The notes under the pieces were generated by a model. The model had not been told where the DNA came from. It saw only the letters and a list, made by a program, of their open reading frames with translations, and did no database searches. DNA of 46,249 nucleotides from DTNV01 sp964388435. GTDB lineage: Archaea; Micrarchaeota; Micrarchaeia; Norongarragalinales; UBA8480. Positions within the stretch are counted from its first letter, which is position 1, and the number at the start of each line of letters is the position of its first letter. The position numbers and the translations under genes were made by a program. This document shows positions 14,165 through 21,426 of this stretch, piece by piece. The stretch lies in contig CAYMAH010000064.1 in assembly GCA_964388435.1 (NCBI GenBank), forward strand, positions 1-46,249, read 5' to 3'.

Positions 14165-16192
14165 CTACATTTCGCAAACGGTTGAAGAGCACCCGCCTGC
14201 GAACTCGCTATCAACAACAGTTTCATCGCCAAAACTTAAAACCTGGTTCTTTTTACTTCCATATCTATACACTGTTATCCCCTTGCATTTGAGTTGGTAA
14301 GCCAAAAGAAATATTTTTTTAACATCCTCAACGCTAGCGGTTTCAGGAAGATTGCAGGTTTTGGAAACCGCGTTGTCCACGTGCTTTTGAAAAGCGGCCT
14401 GAATCTTAACATGCCATTCAGGGGAAATGTCAAGGGCTGTTCTGAAAATTTTTTTAACATCTGCCGGAACCTCTTTCAAGCTTTGCACGCTTCCGGTCTT
14501 AGTGATTTTAATCATAAGCTCTTCAGAGTAAAAACCCCTTTCTTTTGCGATTCTCTCAAAATCCTTGTTGACCTCGACAAGCCTTGTTCCCTCCATAACG
14601 TTTCTTACAAACGCAACCGCAAACAATGGCTCGATTCCGCTCGAACAGCCTGAAATGATGCTTATTGTACCGGTCGGCGCTATGGTTGTGACAGTGGAGT
14701 TTCTCATTTGCTTTTTGTAAACGCTTTTCTTGATGTTTGGAAAGCTTCCCTTCTGTTTTGCGATCTCCTCGGATTTCTTTCTTCCCTCAACTGATATAAA
14801 TTTCATTATTTTTTCTGCCATTCTCAACGCTTCGTCAGAGTCGTAGGGGATTCCTAGCTTTACAAGAAGGTCCGCAAAACCCATGACTCCCAACCCTATT
14901 TTTCTGTTTCCTTTTGTCATTTGCTTTATTTCTTTTAAAGGAAATTTTGTCTTGTCAATGACATTGTCAAGAAATTTAACGGATTTTATTGTAACTTCTT
15001 TTAATTTTTTCCAGTCTATCCCGTTGTTTTTCACAAGTTTTGAAAGGTTGATGGAGCCTAGATTACACGATTCGTATGCAAGCAACGGTTGCTCGCTACA
15101 GGGGTTGGTCGCTTCGAACATTCCCTCGTTTGGAGTTGGGTTGTACTTGTTCATCTGGTCAATAAAAATAATTCCAGGGTCTCCCGTTTTCCAAGCGTTA
15201 AATGCTATAAGGTCTAAAATCTTCTGCGCGCTTACTTTCTTTACCGCAAATCCGGTTCTCCGGTTTATAAGTTCGATCGTATTATTGTTTTTCAATTTTT
15301 TCATAAACTCTTCTGTTATGGCAACAGAAATGTTAAAGTTTGAAATGCTTTTACCGTCTTCCTTGCATTTTATGAACTCTTCAATATCTGGATGATTCAC
15401 GTTTAAAATTCCCATGTTAGCCCCGCGTCGTCTGCCTCCTTGTTTTATCGCGCCAGTGGCAGCGTCGAAAACATTCATGAAAGAAACAGGCCCTGAAGCA
15501 ATCCCTCCTGTGGATCTCACAATGTCGTTTTTTGGTCTTAATTTTGAAAATGAAAAGCCGGTTCCACCCCCTGTTTGGTGAATTAGGGCTGCGTTTTTGA
15601 CGGACTCGAAAATGCTCTCAAGCGAGTCCTCAATTGGAAGTACAAAGCAAGCGCTTAACTGTCCGAAACTTGTTCCAGCGTTCATTAGCGTTGGGCTGTT
15701 TGGAATGAAAATAAAGTTTACCATCAACTCGTAAAATTCTCTTTCTTCATTTTTATTCTCGGCAATCGTTTTGGCGATTCTCCTAAACATCTGCTTTGGA
15801 GTTTCTATGACTTTGCCTTCTTCGTTTTTTATCAGATATCTTTTATTCAAAACAATGGTTGCGTTAAGCTCAAGCTTTAGATCATCTACAAGTTCAAGCG
15901 ATTTTTTCAATTCTCTTAGTTCTTTTCTTTTTTCTCTGAACAAGATAAACTCTTTTGCGATGCCGCCAAGCTGGTTTTCCATCAGGGTTTTTTCAATCAA
16001 ATCTTGAATCTCTTCAATGCTTACAATCCTTTTCTTTATTTTCTCCTTTACTTTCTTTGCGATTCTTTCGGCCTTGCCCCAATCGTCAACGCCTGCATCC
16101 AAACCTGCTTTATAAACCGCGTTGACTATCCGCTGCAAGTCAAATCTCACGACTTCTTCTGTTCTTTTCCTTACTTTTATTCTAGTTTTCAC
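14165..16192 (-). CDS. nrdJ: second class II ribonucleotide reductase, 675 aa with ATP-cone
   Basis: A different subtype from its convergent neighbour, from which it is separated by 10 bp. Residues 1-95 are an ATP-cone (RKRTEEVVRFDLQRIVNAVY onward), the dATP off-switch. Then come LSACFVLPIEDSLE, TGGGTGFSFSKLRPK, NPCSEQPLLAYESCNLGSIN and IAPTGTISIISGCSSGIEP, all active-site and substrate-loop motifs. The C-terminus ends GGCSSTVCEM, a Cys pair suitable for regenerating the active site. No radical-bearing NrdB or glycyl-radical motif is seen, and the length fits archaeal and Thermotoga-type class II enzymes. It was probably acquired separately from the nrdR-linked reductase. Confidence 0.92.
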   Translation of the reverse strand: MKTRIKVRKRTEEVVRFDLQRIVNAVYKAGLDAGVDDWGKAERIAKKVKEKIKKRIVSIEEIQDLIEKTLMENQLGGIAKEFILFREKRKELRELKKSLELVDDLKLELNATIVLNKRYLIKNEEGKVIETPKQMFRRIAKTIAENKNEEREFYELMVNFIFIPNSPTLMNAGTSFGQLSACFVLPIEDSLESIFESVKNAALIHQTGGGTGFSFSKLRPKNDIVRSTGGIASGPVSFMNVFDAATGAIKQGGRRRGANMGILNVNHPDIEEFIKCKEDGKSISNFNISVAITEEFMKKLKNNNTIELINRRTGFAVKKVSAQKILDLIAFNAWKTGDPGIIFIDQMNKYNPTPNEGMFEATNPCSEQPLLAYESCNLGSINLSKLVKNNGIDWKKLKEVTIKSVKFLDNVIDKTKFPLKEIKQMTKGNRKIGLGVMGFADLLVKLGIPYDSDEALRMAEKIMKFISVEGRKKSEEIAKQKGSFPNIKKSVYKKQMRNSTVTTIAPTGTISIISGCSSGIEPLFAVAFVRNVMEGTRLVEVNKDFERIAKERGFYSEELMIKITKTGSVQSLKEVPADVKKIFRTALDISPEWHVKIQAAFQKHVDNAVSKTCNLPETASVEDVKKIFLLAYQLKCKGITVYRYGSKKNQVLSFGDETVVDSEFAGGCSSTVCEM

Positions 16193-16283
16193 TGCGAAAA
16201 TCTTTTATTTTAATCCCCTTTAAATCCTTTTCTACAATGCCATGGAAAGACTTAAATCTTTTCTTCAACCCAATTCACAAAAA

Positions 16284-16358
16284 GGGCCTGTAGCTTAGCC
16301 TGGTTGGAGCATCCGACTGATAATCGGAAGGTCAAGGGTTCAAATCCCTTCAGGCCCA
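16284..16358 (+). tRNA. tRNA-Ile (GAT)
   Basis: 75 nt. Acceptor GGGCCTG pairs with CAGGCCC, and discriminator is A. The anticodon stem TCCGA/TCGGA encloses loop CTGATAA with anticodon GAT. The T arm AGGGTTCAAATCCCT is canonical. No intron, and no encoded CCA. Confidence 0.95.
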
Positions 16359-16406
16359 CTTGTAATTTTTAGATATTCTAATGTTCGTTGTTTAAGGTGG
16401 ATGATT

Positions 16407-16714
16407 TCATTTTATTGCATTCACAACGATTAGTATGTCCTCGCCTTTGACTGTGTGGTTTTATAGCTTTTAATAGCGGTTTTTGCGGGGCCTCCTTTTA
16501 CCGCGCCATCGCGCACGTCGAATTCAGAGCCGTGCCATGGGCACTTGACGATAAAACCTTCAAGCTTTCCTTTGCACAGCGGCCCTCCAAGATGCGCGCA
16601 TTCATTGTCTGTACAATAATTATTGTCTTTTACTTTGAATAGCGCGAGTTCTTTTCCTTTTGCTGAAGCGCAGAGTTTGTCTTTTAAGTCAGCTGCTTTT
16701 GCGACTTTCTCCAT
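16407..16714 (-). pseudogene. Rieske-type [2Fe-2S] protein, frameshifted near the C-terminus
   Basis: A small soluble Rieske ferredoxin. The cluster ligands are intact: CAHLGGPLC (Cys-x-His) and CPWHGSEF (Cys-x-x-His). The frame from ATG 16714 ends early with KTTQSKARTY at 16430. In another frame the normal family ending appears (TVKGEDILIVVNAIK, stop at 16407-16409). The two frames differ by two extra bases in a CA repeat (plus-strand TGTGTG at 16452-16457). This could be a genuine mutation, a sequencing error, or slippage. The truncated version still holds both cluster motifs, so it might fold. It stands alone on the minus strand after tRNA-Ile; an electron donor role is assumed from the family. 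Confidence 0.85.
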
Positions 16715-16788
16715 GTTTTAAAGAAAACTATTTGAATATTTAAATTTTGCTTTAATAGCAAAAACATTGGATTTGTTAAAATCTGGTT

Positions 16789-17127
16789 TTATTTTTCTAT
16801 GAATTTTTTCAATACGACTGCGTTGTTGCGCTCTTCGTCCCTTGCGGCGTAAAGCATGGTGATGTCTTCTTTTTTTGAGATCAAAGCGAGTTTTTGAGCT
16901 TCTGGGTTTGTCTTTAGCTCGTTTTCATACTTTCTTTTGAATTCAATCCATTTTGAAGGGTCGTGTGAGAACCATTTTCTTAGTTCGTTGCTGGGAGCTA
17001 TTTCTTTCATCCACAAGTCAACTCTGGCCTTGGCTTTTGAAACGCCTCTTGGCCACAACCGGTCTACAAGAATCCTTTTGCCGTCATCTCTTGAGTAACT
17101 CTCGTAAACTCTCTTTATTTTTATCAT
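16789..17127 (-). CDS. DUF488 family protein (YeaO-like)
   Basis: 112 residues matching the DUF488/YeaO family from start to end: IKRVYESYSRDDGKRILVDR, LWPRGVSKAKARVDLWMKEI, APS-x-ELRKWFSHDPSKWIEF and the C-terminal ITMLYAARDEERNNAVVL. The family is widespread in bacteria and archaea; its biochemical function is unknown. It lies between the Rieske gene and the damaged glycosyltransferase gene on the same strand, with intergenic gaps that do not suggest a tight operon. Confidence 0.85.
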   Translation of the reverse strand: MIKIKRVYESYSRDDGKRILVDRLWPRGVSKAKARVDLWMKEIAPSNELRKWFSHDPSKWIEFKRKYENELKTNPEAQKLALISKKEDITMLYAARDEERNNAVVLKKFIEK

Positions 17128-17151
17128 AAATCAACTTTGCATTCAAGGTTT

Positions 17152-17638
17152 TTATATTTTGCCTTTTGTTTCGATTTTATTCAATAAATAGTCAAAAACA
17201 ATAGTTCCGAATAAAGCGTTCTTAAGTTTTCTTACCTTCAAACCTCCTTTCATATTTCCAAGGCTTTTGCCTATGAAACTTCCAATGCGATAATCCATTA
17301 TTCCAAGGTCAAAGTTTTTCAACTGATAAGAGAGTAAACAGTCTTCGTAAAGGTTTATGAAAAGCTCGTTGAATTTTATTTTTTTGAACACGTCCTTTTT
17401 TTATTATTGAAAAGTCGCCCATGTTGTAGAATGCAATTTTCTTGAACCTGCTTAGAAAGATAAGCCTCCACCACATCCTGAACACGCTCTGGTGGTTTGG
17501 GAATATGGAATACACGAATTTTTTAACTTTGAACGCGTCCGCAATTTTCAGAATTTCTCTAAGGTTACTGTCAACAACTTTGGCTGCCCTGCTTTTTAAA
17601 TGTTTCATGCGAGTTTGATGCGGTGATTTATTAATCAT
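17152..17638 (-). pseudogene. glycosyltransferase-like C-terminal half, frameshifted in an A-run
   Basis: Two overlapping minus-strand frames join into one protein if one base is removed from a run of seven A (plus-strand T-run at 17396-17402). The joined sequence reads NMGDFSIIKKDVFKKIKFNE, then LFINLYEDCLLSYQLKNFDL. This resembles the end of family 2 glycosyltransferases, where G-x-F-x-x-x-[RK]-V-F-x-K-x-x-F-x-E is followed by an E-D acceptor motif. The nucleotide-sugar binding N-terminal half is absent, as tRNA-Glu follows closely upstream. So the gene is both truncated and frameshifted. The homopolymer makes a sequencing error possible for the shift, but not for the missing N-terminus. 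Confidence 0.5.
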
Positions 17639-17691
17639 ACCTTTTTCTCAGGGAAAAGCGATTTTAACTTATTTGTTTTAAATTTTAAGCA

Positions 17692-17766
17692 GCTCCGATC
17701 GTCTAGACCGGCCAAGGATATGGGCCTTTCAAGCCTAAGACTCGGGTTCAAATCCCGATCGGAGCA
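17692..17766 (+). tRNA. tRNA-Glu (TTC)
   Basis: 75 nt. Acceptor GCTCCGA pairs with TCGGAGC, and discriminator is A. The anticodon stem TGGGC/GCCTA encloses loop CTTTCAA with anticodon TTC. T arm CGGGTTCAAATCCCG is perfect. No intron and no encoded CCA. Confidence 0.95.
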
Positions 17767-17783
17767 TCGCGTTTGATTGAAAG

Positions 17784-17792
17784 TTTTTTAAA
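17784..17792 (+). promoter_or_regulatory. TATA element of the SIMPL gene
   Basis: TTTTTTAAA centred about 28 nt before ATG 17817, too close for a leader, so the transcript is probably leaderless. Confidence 0.45.
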
Positions 17793-17816
17793 CCTTGGTG
17801 TTCTTTCTCTATTAAC

Positions 17817-18635
17817 ATGGACAATCACTTCATAATTCTAATAAGTATAATAACATTTGGTTTTATAATATTAGTTTTATTTTCAGTGAATAACTTTATT
17901 ATAAGCGGTTCAAACGTTAAAAACTATAATTATAATAATTCAAATACTATAAGCGTGAGCGCTACCGGAATGGCAAGCAGTGCTCCTGACGAGCTTACGA
18001 TAATTCTTTCAGCCAAAGTCGATAGTCCATCCCCTCAAAACGCGGTTAGTGGCTTGGCAGCTATGACAAATAGTGTGTTGAACAGTCTGAAAAATTTTAA
18101 TGCTGAAAGCGTTCAAACAAGCTCTTATAATCTTTATCAGAACACCTACTGTCCGCCCGAATGCCAGCCGTTCCAGCCAATGTCAAGCATCACAGTTCAA
18201 TCTACCGTTTCAAACCTGAGTTTAATTCCAATCAACTGCAGGCCGTGCATAGCGAACGGAACGTATGAAGCGACAGAGGAAATAACAATAAAAACATTAA
18301 ACCTATCAAGCGGTGGGAATATACTAGACGCCGCAGTGAATGCTGGAGTCAACAACGTGGAAAGTGTGAGTTTTGGATTCTCAGATAAAGAAAACAACCA
18401 GCTTTCTCTTCAAGCCTTGAACGATTCACTATTAAAAGCCGAACAGAAAGCCCAAACAATAGCATCGGTGCTTAACCTCAAAATAACTGGAGTTCAAAGC
18501 GTGAACCTAAACTCGTACTATTACCCCCAACCGTTTGTTTTGGCAGCGTCAATGATTAAAAACACTGGAACTAATATAATTCCGGGAAACCAATCAGTAA
18601 CCGCGAATGTAGAAGTGGTTTTCTCAACAAGCTGA
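17817..18635 (+). CDS. SIMPL/DUF541 domain protein, membrane-anchored
   Basis: 272 residues: an N-terminal transmembrane helix (about residues 5-28) and then a SIMPL (DUF541) domain, which begins ISVSATGMASSAPDELTIIL and ends with GNQSVTANVEVVFS. The domain is expected outside the cell. An unusual insert at residues about 100-145 carries two Cys pairs (YCPPECQPFQP and NCRPCIANGTYEA), separated by a Ser/Val-rich strand, possibly forming disulfides. The function of SIMPL proteins is unclear; some are oxidative-stress or cell-envelope proteins. The next gene starts 17 bp downstream, so the three genes to 19516 are likely co-transcribed. Confidence 0.85.
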   Translation: MDNHFIILISIITFGFIILVLFSVNNFIISGSNVKNYNYNNSNTISVSATGMASSAPDELTIILSAKVDSPSPQNAVSGLAAMTNSVLNSLKNFNAESVQTSSYNLYQNTYCPPECQPFQPMSSITVQSTVSNLSLIPINCRPCIANGTYEATEEITIKTLNLSSGGNILDAAVNAGVNNVESVSFGFSDKENNQLSLQALNDSLLKAEQKAQTIASVLNLKITGVQSVNLNSYYYPQPFVLAASMIKNTGTNIIPGNQSVTANVEVVFSTS

Positions 18636-18652
18636 AAAAAGGTTTGAATAAA

Positions 18653-19180
18653 ATGAGGTTTGGAATCGTCGACTGTATTGAAAATGACTATGATGTCTTC
18701 CCAGCGGTTGAAGCAACCGCGTCTAAACTTTCGGAAATTTCAATCCAAAGAATAACCGCGCCCGACATTCTTAAAACCCCCATTTGCGCCAAAAAGCTCT
18801 TCGCTGAAAATGTTGATTCTGTGATAATATTTTTAACGCTAAGCGAAGAGGATAAGGACTCGATGAATCTCGTGGTTGAAAAAATGATGGGTGTGGAGTT
18901 GGAATTTTCAAAATATGTTTTTTACGTTACTGTTTCAACAGACTCTTTCAAAAACAAGGATGATTTCATAGATGAGATGAGCAAAAAATTCGAGCTGGTT
19001 TTCAATCTTATAATGGACGCTCTTAAAAACCCTTCTTCGGTATCTGAAAAAATAGGGTCGGAGCAGAGCTCAGACTTTCAAAGCTTCTCGGCGTTCGCTA
19101 TGTTTAATGAAGAAAATGAACGTTCAAAGCCAGGCGAAAATCAAAGCGAGGTTATAGACTCGCACAGCCTTTTCGGGTGA
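18653..19180 (+). CDS. archaeal riboflavin synthase/lumazine synthase-like protein
   Basis: 175 residues from ATG 18653; a TTG three codons upstream is also open. MRFGIVDC, then TASKLSEISIQRITAPDI and LKTPICAKKLFAENVDSVII follow the pattern of archaeal RibC (GIVDTTF..., I-x-R-x-T-x-P-x-x-K-x-x-P-x-A-A-K-x-L). RibC is the five-stranded lumazine-synthase fold that makes riboflavin from two lumazines. Residues 120-175 are a variable Ser/Glu-rich extension not seen in RibC, and the catalytic details cannot be confirmed. No other riboflavin gene is nearby. It could be a repurposed paralogue. Confidence 0.55.
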   Translation: MRFGIVDCIENDYDVFPAVEATASKLSEISIQRITAPDILKTPICAKKLFAENVDSVIIFLTLSEEDKDSMNLVVEKMMGVELEFSKYVFYVTVSTDSFKNKDDFIDEMSKKFELVFNLIMDALKNPSSVSEKIGSEQSSDFQSFSAFAMFNEENERSKPGENQSEVIDSHSLFG

Positions 19181-19516
19181 TTGCTTAAATTGAATTTAAA
19201 AAATGTTTTGAAGAGAAAAACCGTTGAAATAGCGCTAAAAAAAAACTTGTACAAGGTATGCGCTTTTAAAAGCACCGGCAAAACCTATAAACTGGTCTAC
19301 GCTTCGGTGACAAACATTGAAAATGGTTTTGATAATTTCATCCCGCTTGGAATAGCGGATAAGATCACAAAACTCAACGGCCAGAATTTTGACCTTGTTT
19401 TTTTCCACCCTCTTGACATCGAAGAGCAAGTTCCAGCTGCTGAAAAAATATGCAAGATAGATAATCTTAGACAACTTAAAAAAGGAAGGGTGGCGGTTAA
19501 AATCAAGAGTCATTGA
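19181..19516 (+). CDS. conserved hypothetical protein, basic, alpha/beta
   Basis: 111 residues, not recognised. The start is uncertain: TTG 19181 follows the upstream stop directly, while TTG 19190 is better spaced from GGTGA at 19176-19180. The protein is Lys-rich with alternating strands (TYKLVYASVTNIENGF, NFDLVFFHPLDIEEQV) and a basic C-terminus. It is immediately downstream of the RibC-like gene, consistent with translational coupling. It converges with the MFS gene, with two bases between stop codons. Confidence 0.6.
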   Translation: MLKLNLKNVLKRKTVEIALKKNLYKVCAFKSTGKTYKLVYASVTNIENGFDNFIPLGIADKITKLNGQNFDLVFFHPLDIEEQVPAAEKICKIDNLRQLKKGRVAVKIKSH

Positions 19517-19517
19517 T

Positions 19518-20702
19518 TTAATCCTGCTTTTTGAAGAACCTGCTGTAAAGAAGACCGTTTGCAATTATAAGAAAACCTCCGCCAATGAAAGAAAAAGCGT
19601 ACAAACTCCCCTCTAAAAGAAAAGAGCTAAGGTAAGTGGTGGTGGCGTACGGAATGTTTCTTGAAAAACCCTGAATCGCACTTCCTGTTGTCCTCTCCTC
19701 GCTGCTTATGATGTCCATTGAAAAAGACTGGTTGATTGGAATTGAAACAGAGAAAATCCCGTTAAAAGTCCAGAACAGCACCACGCTCAAGTAAAATGAA
19801 GCGAATGGAAAAGCTATCATAAGCAGCCCTGCCAAAATGCTAGAGTAGATAAGTGAGTTGAGCGTTGTGAATTTTTTTTCAACCAGCGGGCTATAATAAT
19901 AAAGAATGGTTGAAATCAACGCGCTTATTCCAAAAACAACACTCAGAACTGTTGGAGTGGCGTTGAACTGCAATGCAAACCAGAGCGAAATATAAGGCAG
20001 GATAAGTCCTTGTGAAAATCCCCTTATCATCGACAGGATTGAAAGTTTTTTAACCTGTGTTTTAGACTTTTTTGGGAGAAAACTATCCATTTTTTTCCTG
20101 TCCTTTTCACTTAAATTGAACAGCAAAATTATTGGAATCAAAGTCAAAACAAAAAGAAAAATAAAAATAATTTTATAAGCTTCAATTGAATTGAAAGCAA
20201 CGCTAAGAAAGTCAGGCGCTCCGACTAAAACAGAACCGGCAATCCCGGCGATCGAACCGTAAAGCATGAAATTACTGAACATTTTTGTTCTATTGCCTTC
20301 GTTTGTTTCATCCGCTATCATGGCGTTTACAATAGCCTGAAAAGGCCCAAAGCCGCTGCCTCCTCTTCCAACCGCTCCTCCGGCTATTCCTCCGATTGCA
20401 ACAGCTATTCCCATAAACAAAGGATTTGTAGTCAAGCCTAGTATGAGCAGGGATAATGGCATCATTAAGCTTGACAGTATCAAGGCTTTTTTTCTTGAAT
20501 GTCGGTCAGAGTAAATTGAAAGAAGAACGGAAATCGAAGCTGAAAAAACTATTGACACGGTGAAAATCAATCCGATAAACAAAATATTCTTAGTTATAAT
20601 GTACAAGTAAATAGGCATTATAATGTTGAGATAAGCAAACGCCAAGCTTCTGACTACCCTGGTGGTAAGCAGCGACCCTAAATTGTAATTAAAATCCTTC
20701 AT
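19518..20702 (-). CDS. MFS transporter
   Basis: 394 residues with about twelve hydrophobic helices in two six-helix bundles. The loop between helices 2 and 3 has the family signature as YSDRHSRKK (D-R-x-x-R-[KR]). A glycine-rich segment follows in helix 4-5 (GIAGGAVGRGGSGFGPFQAI), and the central loop is basic (SEKDRKKMDSFLPKKSK). The glycine-rich segment with G-P-F-Q resembles drug-efflux type members, but the substrate cannot be inferred. It is a stand-alone gene on the minus strand. Confidence 0.88.
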   Translation of the reverse strand: MKDFNYNLGSLLTTRVVRSLAFAYLNIIMPIYLYIITKNILFIGLIFTVSIVFSASISVLLSIYSDRHSRKKALILSSLMMPLSLLILGLTTNPLFMGIAVAIGGIAGGAVGRGGSGFGPFQAIVNAMIADETNEGNRTKMFSNFMLYGSIAGIAGSVLVGAPDFLSVAFNSIEAYKIIFIFLFVLTLIPIILLFNLSEKDRKKMDSFLPKKSKTQVKKLSILSMIRGFSQGLILPYISLWFALQFNATPTVLSVVFGISALISTILYYYSPLVEKKFTTLNSLIYSSILAGLLMIAFPFASFYLSVVLFWTFNGIFSVSIPINQSFSMDIISSEERTTGSAIQGFSRNIPYATTTYLSSFLLEGSLYAFSFIGGGFLIIANGLLYSRFFKKQD

Positions 20703-20808
20703 GATTCAACGCTTTTTTTTTTAAACTCTTTTAGGTTTTAATGCGTGAATATTTAAAATAACAATCATTGATTTTTTTTTGAAAATATGCTTAAACTAGA
20801 TTTCCAAT

Positions 20809-21288
20809 TTAGCTTGGAAGGCACTCTCCGGTTTGAGCTCCGCTTGTCACGCATTTCAATCCGCTTCCGCACCCGCAGGCTGGAATGCCAAGCGTTGGAT
20901 TCCCATTACAGTCATAAATAAAAGTATGGCTTATAGTGCAGTATTGACCTTGGTTGTTGCACTCTTCGACGGGAGTTCCATCATAGCAAAAACCTGAGAT
21001 TGTTTTAGGAGGCGTTGTTTGATTTGAAATGTTGGTATTGGTTGTATTTGAAGTGGTGGAATTCTGAGCTGGCTGGGGCTGGCTTTTATTGACTGAAACT
21101 TGCGAAGTATTATTTTGAATTGTGGTTTGATTATTAGTGATTTGCGGTGGTTGTTGATAAAACTCAAAACCTAGCATTATGATTATCAAGACAACCAGAA
21201 TTGCTATCCCAATAACAAGAAGGTTTTTTTGTTTGTGGCTAGACCCTTTTACCTTTTCATGCTCGGCTTTCATTTTGTGCTTTGCCAT
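20809..21288 (-). CDS. membrane-anchored Cys-rich extracellular protein
   Basis: 159 residues: a basic N-terminus, one transmembrane helix (about residues 23-44, LLVIGIAILVVLIIIMLGF), an Asn/Gln/Thr/Ser-rich linker of about 50 residues, and a C-terminal domain with eight Cys (GFCYDGTPVEECNNQGQYC onward to CGCGSGLKCV and ECLPS). The cysteines are spaced as in small disulfide-stabilised surface domains. Not assigned to a family. Comparable in style to the Cys-rich secreted protein at 45570, suggesting that this organism displays disulfide-rich proteins. Confidence 0.7.
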   Translation of the reverse strand: MAKHKMKAEHEKVKGSSHKQKNLLVIGIAILVVLIIIMLGFEFYQQPPQITNNQTTIQNNTSQVSVNKSQPQPAQNSTTSNTTNTNISNQTTPPKTISGFCYDGTPVEECNNQGQYCTISHTFIYDCNGNPTLGIPACGCGSGLKCVTSGAQTGECLPS

Positions 21289-21392
21289 GCTTAAATTATT
21301 AACAGCACTTCTTTAAAAAAGTTTTGAATCTCCGCGTTTTTTGATAAATTGCATTTAATACCGATCTTTGGTTTTAAATTGCTGCTGGTTAC

Positions 21393-21402
21393 GCTTTTAT
21401 AT
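21393..21402 (+). promoter_or_regulatory. TATA element of the ABC transporter operon
   Basis: CTTTTATATT, about 30 nt before ATG 21427; no ribosome binding site precedes the ATG, so the first gene is likely leaderless. Confidence 0.5.
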
Positions 21403-21426
21403 TGGTTTGTTCAATAATTTTTTTTA

